Source: JAUWMI01 sp964630455
GTDB lineage: Bacteria; Sumerlaeota; Sumerlaeia; MWCT01; JAUWMI01
Direction: 5' to 3'
Length of the DNA: 12,274 bases
Assembly: GCA_964630455.1 (NCBI GenBank)
Contig: CAZVVA010000117.1
Span: 1 to 12,274, forward strand
Every line of letters starts with the position of its first letter. The stretch's first letter is position 1. The notes beneath the pieces were generated by a model, which was not told the DNA's origin, made no database searches, and saw only the letters and a program-made list of their open reading frames with translations. This document shows positions 1-6,561 of this stretch, piece after piece. A program made the position numbers and the translations under genes.

Positions 1-401
1 GTAGAGAAGCAATTACTCAATATTACAAGCGCGAATTATCTCACTATGAGTTTGTAAAGTTCATTTCAAATGCAATGCATAAAGACGACGTACTACTGGT
101 CACAGAAAACATACCGGAACTTCCCCTCTTGCCTGCAGCGATTATCCCGAATCCTCATATGTACTCAAAGGATATGCTGGCATTTCTGGCAGAGGATCGT
201 GGGTACGGAAGTGACGAAATCTTTGCGTATTTACGGAAGCTGGGTATAACGCACATCCTTACGGGAAATGCACTGGTGGAAGGAAGGCTAGGAGAGTTTC
301 AGGAGCGGCATCTCGAGCTGGTACGTGAGCACAAGGGGATGCGATTGTTCGCGCTTCGGTCTTTTATAAAACTACAGCTTGAAAATGAAGGCCCTTTCTG
401 A
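1..401 (+). CDS. C-terminal part of a probable membrane glycosyltransferase (5' end outside window)
   Basis: The reading frame is open from base 3, with no stop upstream, so the gene begins before the window; 132 residues are visible, ending at TGA 399-401. What is seen is a soluble tail with no membrane segment: a beta-strand-like stretch (DDVLLVTEN), then a helix and the phrase YLRKLGITHILTG. A segment of the type 'yLrelGIthil' near the C terminus is characteristic of the extracytoplasmic tail of PMT/ArnT-type (GT-C fold) dolichyl-phosphate-mannose-like glycosyltransferases, which transfer sugars from polyprenyl-phosphate carriers outside the inner membrane. The assignment rests on this tail alone, since the catalytic, multi-TM part is not in view. 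The ATG at 75 is internal and not the start. The next gene lies 150 bp downstream and is functionally unrelated. Confidence 0.5.
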   Translation, partial: REAITQYYKRELSHYEFVKFISNAMHKDDVLLVTENIPELPLLPAAIIPNPHMYSKDMLAFLAEDRGYGSDEIFAYLRKLGITHILTGNALVEGRLGEFQERHLELVREHKGMRLFALRSFIKLQLENEGPF

Positions 402-551
402 GAGAAGAGAGGTGAGAGATGGAAAAAGAGACTATCAGGATTAGCGATCGGGCAAAACATATCGAAAACGCAAGATTTTGTACTTTGTCTCTTTGTTTTC
501 TGCACTAACATTTGTGCCGAGAGAATAACTTTTAAATAAGGATGGAGACGT

Positions 552-2078
552 ATGGCTGGAAAGGTATACCTTGTTGGAGCTGGGCCTGGCGATGCAGGGC
601 TAATCACGGTGCGAGGGCGAGAGGTTCTGCAGCGGGCGACCGTGGTGGTACATGATTATCTGGTGAATGAAGAGCTGCTGGATTATGCGCCACCCGAGGC
701 AGAGCGGATTGATGTGGGAAAGCGGCGGGGGCATCACACGAAGCCGCAACAAGAGATCAACCGTCTTCTGTGCGAGCGCGCGAAAGCTGGGGAAGTAGTG
801 GTGCGGCTAAAGGGGGGCGATCCATTTTTGTTCGGCCGTGGTGGGGAAGAGGCGGTAGAACTGGCGAAGGCAGGGATAGAGTTTGAAGTGGTGCCGGGCG
901 TAACTTCGGCAATCGGAGTGCCAGCATACGCGGGAATTCCAGTGACGCATCGCGAGATGGCGTCGCAGCTGCACATCATCACGGGTCACGAGGCACCAGG
1001 GAAACGCGAAACGAGCTTGAACTGGAAAGTACTGGGCAAGGCAGAAGGGACACTGGTGTTTCTGATGGGTGTAGGGAATCTGCCTACGATTGTTAAGGAG
1101 CTGCGCGCAAATGGACAGAAGGCATCAACGCCGATAGCACTGATTCGTTGGGGAACGCGGCCAGATCAGCAAACGCTGACATCAACGCTGGGGAAGATTG
1201 TAGAGGCAGCGCGAAAGGCGAATTTTCAGCCACCGGCGATTATTATGGTTGGGCGGTGCGTGGCGTTGCGGCGGACGCTTCAGTGGTACGAGAAAAAGCC
1301 CTTATTCGGAAAGCGCATTGCCGTGACGCGCCCCGTAGGGCAGGCAGAGGAGTTTATCTCCGCCTTACGGGAGTACGGGGCAGTGGTATATGAGTGTGCG
1401 ACGATCCGCATCGAACCTGTGGGCAATGGGGCGGCAGTGGACCAAGAGATCGCGCGACTGGGGGATTACAACTGGCTGATTTTTACGAGTGTGAATGCAG
1501 TGAATCTGTTTATGACAAGAGTGTTTGGTCTGGGACTGGATGCGCGGTGTCTTGGGGGAGTACGAGTTTCCGTGATAGGGAGCAAGACAGCAGAGCGGCT
1601 GCGGGGGTATGGGATCGTGGCCGACGTGGTGCCAAGGGAATTTGTGCAGGAACGGTTGCTCGACTCGCTGGCAGTCGAGACAGGTGACAGGGTGCTGCTA
1701 CCGCGGGCGGCAGAGGCGCGCGACCTGTTGCCCCTGACGCTCGAGCAAAAAGGTGCGCATGTCGAGGTAGTGCCGTTGTATGAGACAGCAGGTAACAAAG
1801 AGGGGATTGTGAAGCTGAAGAGGTACTTGACCAAAGGCCTAGTGGATATAATCACATTTACGTCGTCGTCCACAGTGCAACGTTTGATGGGTGCGCTGAG
1901 CGACAAGCAGCGAAGCCGGCTGTTTCACGATGTGCTGATTGCGAGCATCGGGCCGGTGACGTCTGCTACGGTACGGGAAGCAGGCCTGGAGGTGCAGATC
2001 GAGGCGAAGGAATATACGACCAAGGGGTTGCTCGACGCGATTTTAAAATATTCTCGCAAACGTAGGGACAGATTATAA
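552..2078 (+). CDS. cobA-hemD: Fused uroporphyrinogen-III C-methyltransferase / uroporphyrinogen-III synthase
   Basis: This 508-residue bifunctional cytoplasmic enzyme has two domains. The N-terminal SUMT domain (about 3-245) uses SAM to methylate uroporphyrinogen III at C2 and C7, giving precorrin-2 for sirohaem or cobalamin. It shows the SAM-site GAGPGD (9-14), VVRLKGGDPFLFGRG (83-97) and the PGVTSAIGVPAYAGIP signature (115-130). After a short linker, PLFGKRIAVTRP (250-261) opens the HemD domain, which cyclises hydroxymethylbilane to uroporphyrinogen III; it has the strands WLIFTSVNAV (308-317), ITFTSSSTVQRL (434-445) and SIGPVTSATVREAGL (465-479). The fusion therefore makes and then methylates the same intermediate. 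The ATG at 552 follows GGAG at a good distance and precedes the SUMT first strand directly. The last five residues (RRDRL, starting within codon AGG) and the stop are encoded in the left half of a 28-bp palindrome. No other haem or cobalamin gene is visible. Confidence 0.95.
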   Translation: MAGKVYLVGAGPGDAGLITVRGREVLQRATVVVHDYLVNEELLDYAPPEAERIDVGKRRGHHTKPQQEINRLLCERAKAGEVVVRLKGGDPFLFGRGGEEAVELAKAGIEFEVVPGVTSAIGVPAYAGIPVTHREMASQLHIITGHEAPGKRETSLNWKVLGKAEGTLVFLMGVGNLPTIVKELRANGQKASTPIALIRWGTRPDQQTLTSTLGKIVEAARKANFQPPAIIMVGRCVALRRTLQWYEKKPLFGKRIAVTRPVGQAEEFISALREYGAVVYECATIRIEPVGNGAAVDQEIARLGDYNWLIFTSVNAVNLFMTRVFGLGLDARCLGGVRVSVIGSKTAERLRGYGIVADVVPREFVQERLLDSLAVETGDRVLLPRAAEARDLLPLTLEQKGAHVEVVPLYETAGNKEGIVKLKRYLTKGLVDIITFTSSSTVQRLMGALSDKQRSRLFHDVLIASIGPVTSATVREAGLEVQIEAKEYTTKGLLDAILKYSRKRRDRL

Positions 2079-2089
2079 TCTGTCCCTAC
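2062..2089. repeat. Perfect 28-bp palindrome overlapping the cobA-hemD stop codon
   Basis: The left arm GTAGGGACAGATTA (2062-2075) is followed immediately by its exact reverse complement (2076-2089). The TAA stop of the upstream gene (2076-2078) is the first codon of the right arm. The ends GTAGGG / CCCTAC match other palindromes in this window. No T-run follows, so it is not a classical intrinsic terminator, although the RNA would fold into a strong hairpin. Confidence 0.9.
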
Positions 2090-2131
2090 TCCCTATCGGT
2101 GCTCGGGCAAGACCGTGAAGATTTTGCAGAA

Positions 2132-2169
2132 GTTCAAAATTTTAGTCCCCTTACATGGAAATTTTGAAC
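2132..2169. repeat. 11-bp perfect inverted repeat upstream of the histidine kinase
   Basis: GTTCAAAATTT (2132-2142) and AAATTTTGAAC (2159-2169) are exact reverse complements separated by 16 nt, ending 22 bp before the kinase start. It is AT-rich and unlike the GTAGGG palindromes. It could be a repressor/activator operator or a 5'-UTR hairpin; no T-run follows. The function is unknown. Confidence 0.6.
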
Positions 2170-2191
2170 CCATACATAATTGGAGTAAGGA

Positions 2192-3469
2192 ATGAAGCGG
2201 GTAATCAGTGCAGAGGAACGGGAGTACTTGCTGTGGCTGAAGCACGTAGAGGGGCGTGCAATTCTTATGCTCAAGTGGGTGATCCTGGCAGTAACGCTCA
2301 TGAGCTGGCTGTGGAGCACAGGATTTGCAGCTCCAGCGACGGAGATTTTCGTGCTGTTTTTTCTGTACGGGATGTTCAACGTGGCGCAGACGTACTTTTT
2401 CCATTTCAGCCGGGTGCAGCTGAATCAGATCAAGGGTTTCTGCTACGCGTCGTACTTGGTAGACGTCTTGTTTGTGACGGCTCTGGTATACTTCGACACA
2501 AGCTACTACGTAGGGCGCACTATGCAGAGCGACTTTTACGTTCTCTACTTTCTGCTGATTCTGCGCGGGTTTGGGCTGTTTCGGACTGCGCGCGAAAATC
2601 TGTTGATGAATCTGCTGATCTGCGTGTTGTTTATTCTGTCGGTGCGGTTGCAGGAGCAATCGGTGAGTTTGCTTGGGCGCGGCATGGCATTGAAGTTTGC
2701 GCTTATCTGGATGGTAATTTTGATGTCGTGGTTTATCGTTGAGATCATTAACAAGCAGAAAGCAGAGCTGTTGAAGGCACGGGAGCGGCTGATCCGGTCG
2801 GAGCAGATGGCTACGCTTGGGGAGCTGGCAGCAGGAGTGGCGCATGAAATCAATAACCCAATCGGCATTATTTCGGCGTACTCGGAATATTTGCTGAAGA
2901 ACGCGGGTAAGACAAATCCACACTCAGAGGATTACGAGGTCATTCACAAAGAGGCAATGCGGTGCGAGCGAATCGTGTCGGAGTTGCTGAATTTTGCGAA
3001 TCCGAGCGTGAAGGAGATTGCCCAGTGCGACATCCGGCAGCTGAATGATGAGGTGGTGAAGTTTCTGTTCCACGAAAAGGAGGAGGGGCGAATTCAGGTG
3101 GAGCAGCAGTATGCGAGCGAGGTGCCGATGGTGCTGGCAGATCCAATGCAGCTGAAGCAGGCGCTGTTGAACATTTACCTGAATGCACGGCACGCCATTG
3201 AGGGGGAAGGTGTGATTGACGTGACGATTGAGCCTGCCTGGAAGGATGCGAATTTCGTCCGGGTGGCAATCGGTGACACAGGAAAAGGAATTGATGAGGA
3301 TGATCTGGAGCGCGTGTTCGAGCCATTCTTCACGCGGAAAAAGGGAGGCACAGGACTTGGGCTGACGATTACGCAACGAATCATTGAGGCACATCAGGGC
3401 CGGATCGCAATTCAGCGCCGTAAACCACGCGGGACCCTGGTAGAGATTCTGCTACCGCGGAAAGATTAA
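2192..3469 (+). CDS. Membrane sensor histidine kinase, six-TM input domain
   Basis: This 425-residue protein has six predicted membrane helices (about 26-45, 51-70, 82-101, 114-130, 136-153 and 167-187), then a short coiled linker and a transmitter. The H-box GVAHEINNPIGIISAYSEYL carries the phospho-accepting His218. The N-box lies around 326-336 (Asn331), the G1 box is DTGKGI (362-367), the F-box FEPFFTRK (376-383) and the G2 box GGTGLGL (385-391), all intact, so an active autokinase is expected. The HEINNP form of the H-box is typical of NtrB/ZraS-like (HPK4-type) kinases. The input is membrane-embedded with no PAS or large periplasmic domain, so the ligand is unknown. The ATG at 2192 follows GGAG with good spacing. 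No response regulator lies on either side, so it is an orphan within this window. An 11-bp inverted repeat precedes the gene. Confidence 0.9.
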   Translation: MKRVISAEEREYLLWLKHVEGRAILMLKWVILAVTLMSWLWSTGFAAPATEIFVLFFLYGMFNVAQTYFFHFSRVQLNQIKGFCYASYLVDVLFVTALVYFDTSYYVGRTMQSDFYVLYFLLILRGFGLFRTARENLLMNLLICVLFILSVRLQEQSVSLLGRGMALKFALIWMVILMSWFIVEIINKQKAELLKARERLIRSEQMATLGELAAGVAHEINNPIGIISAYSEYLLKNAGKTNPHSEDYEVIHKEAMRCERIVSELLNFANPSVKEIAQCDIRQLNDEVVKFLFHEKEEGRIQVEQQYASEVPMVLADPMQLKQALLNIYLNARHAIEGEGVIDVTIEPAWKDANFVRVAIGDTGKGIDEDDLERVFEPFFTRKKGGTGLGLTITQRIIEAHQGRIAIQRRKPRGTLVEILLPRKD

Positions 3470-3486
3470 GTTAGAGTATTTTGTCC

Positions 3487-3514
3487 TTGACAGAGGGAAG
3501 CGGATATATATGAT
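3487..3514 (+). promoter_or_regulatory. Near-consensus sigma-70 promoter for the leuA leader
   Basis: TTGACA (3487-3492), a 16-nt spacer and TATGAT (3509-3514) give a perfect -35 box and one mismatch at the -10 box. Predicted transcription start is about 3521, roughly 50 nt before the recognisable T-box stem I. It lies just after the stop of the histidine kinase gene and would make leuA an independent transcription unit. Confidence 0.65.
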
Positions 3515-3571
3515 TTAGGCCACTTTTCTCGAAGATGTAGGCATTTTCGACTGTTTTCTTTGACAACCAGA

Positions 3572-3840
3572 AAAGCGACGAAGAGGAGTAGTAGGGGCTG
3601 ACTGGCCTGCTCAGAGAGCCGCTGGTAAGGGTGTGAGGCGGTAAGGCCTGGCCCTGAACTCGCCTTGGAGCTGTGTGGATGAACGCTATCTATTAGTCCA
3701 CGCCGGCTGGCCTTCGTAACCGGGCTCAAATAAAGGGTGTATTGCGCGAGCAATATGCTGAAGCAGGGTGGTACCACGGGTACACCATTGAAGTGACTCG
3801 TCCCTGATGATGCGGCAGGCGTCATCAGGGCGTTTTTGTT
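3572..3840 (+). promoter_or_regulatory. T-box riboswitch leader (tRNA-Leu, CTC specifier) of leuA
   Basis: This leader senses uncharged tRNA-Leu and permits read-through into leuA. Stem I begins near GACGAAGAGGAGTAG (3577-3591), a form common in T-box leaders. The distal stem I carries the AGAGAGCCG...GGTGTGAGGCGG arrangement (3613-3641). On the 3' side, GAA-CTC-GCC (3656-3664), followed by TTGGAG, is the specifier region; CTC (3659-3661) codes leucine. A stem III hairpin TATTGC-GCGA-GCAATA sits at 3740-3755. The T-box AGGGTGGTACCACGG spans 3765-3779; its TGGT bulge (3769-3772) would pair with an ACCA acceptor end, matching discriminator A73 of tRNA-Leu. The antiterminator 3' strand TCCCT (3801-3805) overlaps the terminator, so the two folds are mutually exclusive. 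The specifier and the downstream gene agree. The exact stem I boundaries and the specifier register were judged by eye. Confidence 0.93.
3802..3840 (+). terminator. Intrinsic terminator of the leuA T-box leader
   Basis: The 12-bp stem CCCTGATGATGC / GCGTCATCAGGG (3802-3813 with 3819-3830, one T-G pair) has loop GGCAG and is followed by CGTTTTTGTTTT. Its 5' arm contains the CCCT that pairs with the T-box AGGG in the antiterminator, so it forms only when charged tRNA-Leu dominates. The leuA start lies about 100 nt further on. Confidence 0.93.
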
Positions 3841-3924
3841 TTAGGGCGGATATTGCGGCATGCACGCGGAACATGGCCGAAGGCCTGGTCTCCTGCGGGT
3901 ATGCCTCGCCTGATTTTACAAAAG

Positions 3925-3934
3925 AAGGGGTGAG
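3925..3934 (+). promoter_or_regulatory. Ribosome binding site that fixes the leuA start
   Basis: AAGGGGTGAG (3925-3934) is a close match to the extended Shine-Dalgarno sequence and stands 4 nt before ATG 3939. It argues against the in-frame ATG at 3807, which lies inside the leader terminator and has no such site. Confidence 0.8.
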
Positions 3935-3938
3935 TCTT

Positions 3939-5474
3939 ATGACTGAGCGGATTCTGATCTTCGACACGACGCTGCGCGACGGCGAGCAGTCGCCGGGCGC
4001 CAGTATGAATATTGAGGAGAAATTAAAGGTGGCGCATCAGCTCGCCCGACTGGGAGTGGATATCATTGAAGCAGGGTTTCCAATCTCGTCGGCTGGGGAC
4101 TTTGAAGCCGTGCACACGATCGCGAAGACGGTAGAAGGTCCGGTAATTGCAGGGCTGGCGCGGACGAAGCCAGAGGACGTGGCGCGATGTGGCGAGGCGA
4201 TCAAGCCGGCCAAGCGCGGCCGCATTCATACCTTTATTGCAACAAGCCCTGTGCACATTGAGAAGAAGTTGCGGATGACGAAGGAACGGGTGATCGAGTC
4301 AGCTGTAGCAGCGGTAAAGCAAGCAAAGACGTACACGAAGGACGTAGAGTTTTCATGCGAAGATGCCGGCCGCACGGATTGGGGATACATTTGCGAAGTA
4401 GTAACGGCAGTGATTGAGGCGGGGGCCACAACGGTGAATATCCCGGACACTGTGGGCTACTGCACGCCGTGGCAGTTTGGCGAGTGCATCCGCCATGTGC
4501 GCGAACACGTCAAGAACATCAGCCAGGTCGTGATCTCGGTGCATTGCCATAACGATCTGGGGTTGGCGGTGGCAAATTCGCTGGCCGCGATTGTAAATGG
4601 GGCACGGCAGGTGGAGTGTACGATCAACGGGCTGGGCGAACGCGCAGGTAATGCTTCGCTGGAAGAGATTGTGATGAATCTCAAGGTGCGCAAGGACTTT
4701 TACAAGTACCACACGAACATCAACACAAATGAAATCTATCGGACGAGCCGGTTGGTAAGTCAAATCACCGGCATTCCGGTGCAGCCGAACAAAGCTATTG
4801 TTGGAGCTAATGCGTTTGCGCACGAGGCGGGCATTCATCAGGATGGTATGCTGAAGGAACGAACAACATATGAGATAATGACAGCAGAGTCCGTTGGGTG
4901 GACTGGTGAATCAATGGTGATGGGCAAGCACTCCGGGCGACATGCGTTCAAGAAGCGGCTGGAGGAGCTGGGCTATAAGCTGAACGATGAGGAGATTAAC
5001 CGGGCGTTCCAACGGTTTAAGGATTTGTGTGATAAGAAGAAAGAGGTGTTTGACGACGATCTGTATGCGATTGTGGATGACGAGCTGTTTAAGGGGAAGG
5101 AGACGTATCTGCTCGAGTACCTGCATACGTCAAGCGGCACCTCAACGATTCCCATGGCAACGCTTAAGATTCGCAAGGGTGATCAGGTGTTGATGGATGC
5201 GAGTAATGGAGACGGGCCGGTTGATGCGGCGTTTAAGGCAATAGACCGAATGACGGGAATGAGCGTAAATCTGGAAGAGTATGGAATCGAAGCGGTGACT
5301 GGTGGGAAAGATGCCGTGGGGCGCGTACGAGTGAAGATAGCAATGGGAGGCAGAAAGGCGCGAGGGCGCGGTGCGAGCACTGACGTGGTGCTGGCGAGCG
5401 TGAAGGCATACCTCAACGCGATCAATACACTGCTCATTCAGGAGCGGATACAGGTGGAGAAGCGCGGGATGTAG
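3939..5474 (+). CDS. leuA: 2-isopropylmalate synthase
   Basis: This 511-residue enzyme condenses acetyl-CoA with 2-oxoisovalerate, the first committed step of leucine synthesis in the cytoplasm. The N-terminal TIM barrel opens with FDTTLRDGEQSPG (8-20; Asp14 is the expected metal ligand). HCHNDLGLA (202-210) gives the two histidine ligands, and GERAGN (233-238) gives the Asn ligand. HEAGIHQDG (295-303) and the GKHSGRHA segment (329-336) belong to the subdomain linker. From about 390 to 505 lies the LeuA regulatory/dimerisation domain, where leucine feedback inhibition is expected. Length and domain order are those of full-length LeuA rather than a short citramalate or homocitrate synthase, and the leucine-specific T-box supports the substrate. 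The frame is open upstream to 3807, but the start at 3939 has the good RBS and gives the conserved N terminus MTERILIFDTTLRDGE. Confidence 0.95.
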   Translation: MTERILIFDTTLRDGEQSPGASMNIEEKLKVAHQLARLGVDIIEAGFPISSAGDFEAVHTIAKTVEGPVIAGLARTKPEDVARCGEAIKPAKRGRIHTFIATSPVHIEKKLRMTKERVIESAVAAVKQAKTYTKDVEFSCEDAGRTDWGYICEVVTAVIEAGATTVNIPDTVGYCTPWQFGECIRHVREHVKNISQVVISVHCHNDLGLAVANSLAAIVNGARQVECTINGLGERAGNASLEEIVMNLKVRKDFYKYHTNINTNEIYRTSRLVSQITGIPVQPNKAIVGANAFAHEAGIHQDGMLKERTTYEIMTAESVGWTGESMVMGKHSGRHAFKKRLEELGYKLNDEEINRAFQRFKDLCDKKKEVFDDDLYAIVDDELFKGKETYLLEYLHTSSGTSTIPMATLKIRKGDQVLMDASNGDGPVDAAFKAIDRMTGMSVNLEEYGIEAVTGGKDAVGRVRVKIAMGGRKARGRGASTDVVLASVKAYLNAINTLLIQERIQVEKRGM

Positions 5475-5479
5475 GAAAA

Positions 5480-5521
5480 GGGCGAATCCGCCGAGGCGGA
5501 CCGCAGCGGGTTCGCCCCTAC
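5480..5521. repeat. Palindromic repeat 3' of leuA, with nested palindrome
   Basis: GGGCGAA (5480-5486) pairs with TTCGCCC (5511-5517), extended by TCC/GGG, and the right edge reads CCCCTAC as in other family members. The loop contains a second perfect hairpin, TCCGCC-GA-GGCGGA (5487-5500). It lies 5 bp after the leuA stop. No T-run follows. The left GTAGG edge may be split from the stem by AAAA. Confidence 0.75.
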
Positions 5522-5581
5522 AGATATATTTACTGTGTAGCTAAGGATATTTCGCAGCTCGGACAAAAATCAGTTTGTGAC

Positions 5582-5609
5582 GTAGGGGCAGACCCATGTG
5601 TCTGCCCTC
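5582..5609. repeat. Palindromic repeat, GTAGGGGCAGAC type
   Basis: GGGCAGAC (5586-5593) and GTCTGCCC (5600-5607) are exact complements around the 6-nt loop CCATGT. The left edge GTAGG matches other family members; the right edge CCCTC is degraded. It is the second copy between leuA and the next gene. Confidence 0.75.
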
Positions 5610-5641
5610 GATGTCTGTGGAAGAAGTCCGACAACATTGGG

Positions 5642-5671
5642 TTGCCTCTACTTTTTGGCTATGCTTATATT
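5642..5671 (+). promoter_or_regulatory. Possible sigma-70 promoter for the kinase-like gene
   Basis: TTGCCT (5642-5647) and TATATT (5666-5671) are separated by 18 nt, and the start codon is 28 bp further on. Two hairpins between this and leuA make an independent promoter plausible. The match is moderate. Confidence 0.35.
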
Positions 5672-5699
5672 CTAATATCTGGATGAGCAAAAGGATAGT

Positions 5700-6479
5700 A
5701 TGTTGGAATTACCGCGCAGTGACTACTCGAATGAGAATATGGACAAGCAGATGGAAGCTCCACTGAGTAGGGCGTCGGTTCAGCCGTGCGTGGTTGAAAA
5801 CATACATACGGGCCGGTCAGTACTGCAATCTGATATTATGCTTGTGGAGTACGGAGGCAAGCGATATGCGCTGAAGGATTTTGGGCCGCGGCCACGAGTG
5901 GTACGATTGTTATTTGGTCGCTGGGTAATTGCGCATGAGTTTCGGATCATGAAGCAGCTGGAGGGGATTGAGGGGATTCCGCGTGTAGCAGGGATGGTGG
6001 ATAGGGATGGATTTCTGATGGAATACGTGGAGGGACATCGGCTGCCGAGGTTAAAGGAGAATGATTTGGTGCCAGAGTTTTTTGAGCGGCTGGAGCGCCT
6101 GATGAGGGCGATGCATGCTCGAGGCGTGGGGCATGGGGATTTGCGTCGGAAGAACGTGCTGGTGACGCGCGAGTTTCAGCCGTATCTGGTGGATTTTGCC
6201 ACGGCGTTTCGAGTACGTGGCCAGGGAAATCTGCTGAGTCGGTGGATCCTGGCCCGGTACCGCCGCATTGATGAGGCAACGTTGCTGAAGTTGAAGCGGC
6301 ACTTCATGCCGCAGCACGTGACGGCAGAGGAGGCGTTGCGGCTCGGAGAACGGCCATGGTATCTGCATGTCGGGAGATTTCTGCGAAAGCGAGTGTATCG
6401 TGATCTAATCAAGCCACGGCGGTGGAAGAAGCGCTGGCGCCGGTGGAGGGAAAAGATTTTTGGGCGTGCAAAGGGATAG
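5700..6479 (+). CDS. Small protein-kinase-fold protein, Kdo/WaaP- or RIO-like
   Basis: This 259-residue protein carries a compact kinase core. Lys59 in YALKDF is the expected ATP-anchoring lysine, and Glu80 in AHEFRIMKQL is its alpha-C partner. GHGDLRRKNVLV (144-155) is the catalytic loop with Asp147 and Asn152, and LVDFATAF (163-170) supplies the metal-binding Asp165 with DFA in place of DFG. This compact pattern (HGDL..KN, DFA, no large C-lobe) is shared by lipopolysaccharide core kinases (KdkA, WaaP) and RIO-like kinases; the sequence alone does not choose between sugar and protein substrates. The last ~30 residues are extremely basic (RRWKKRWRRWREK), which suggests contact with membrane phospholipid or nucleic acid. 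There is no signal peptide or TM helix, so it should be cytoplasmic or membrane-peripheral. The ATG at 5700 follows AAAGGA. It lies between leuA and leuCD without an evident link to leucine synthesis. Confidence 0.75.
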   Translation: MLELPRSDYSNENMDKQMEAPLSRASVQPCVVENIHTGRSVLQSDIMLVEYGGKRYALKDFGPRPRVVRLLFGRWVIAHEFRIMKQLEGIEGIPRVAGMVDRDGFLMEYVEGHRLPRLKENDLVPEFFERLERLMRAMHARGVGHGDLRRKNVLVTREFQPYLVDFATAFRVRGQGNLLSRWILARYRRIDEATLLKLKRHFMPQHVTAEEALRLGERPWYLHVGRFLRKRVYRDLIKPRRWKKRWRRWREKIFGRAKG

Positions 6480-6492
6480 TCTTCATGGAGTA

Positions 6493-6518
6493 GTAGGGGC
6501 GTATTGCGATACGCCCCT
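6493..6518. repeat. Palindromic repeat, GTATTGC-core type
   Basis: AGGGGCGTAT (6495-6504) and ATACGCCCCT (6509-6518) are perfect complements around TGCG; the left edge reads GTAGGGG. The core (GTATTGCgATAC) is the same as in the copy at 9655-9686. It is 13 bp after the kinase-like gene and 43 bp before leuC. TTTT occurs only several bases past the stem. Confidence 0.85.
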
Positions 6519-6561
6519 CCGTGCCTTTTCATATTAAGCGCAGCACACAGGGAGTAGAGTT

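Noticed and set aside
419..508. 28-codon plus-strand frame with a fair Shine-Dalgarno between the first two genes
   Set aside because: Too short, no recognisable motif, and the purine-rich GAGGTGAG is also expected by chance near a gene end; not enough to call a gene.
3560..3565. Second TTGACA upstream of stem I
   Set aside because: No TATAAT-like element at the right distance, and a start there would cut off T-box stem I.
3807..3938. Upstream ATG in frame with leuA giving a 555-residue protein
   Set aside because: It starts inside the leader terminator hairpin, has no RBS, and adds 44 residues not belonging to LeuA; ATG 3939 has a strong RBS and the conserved N terminus.
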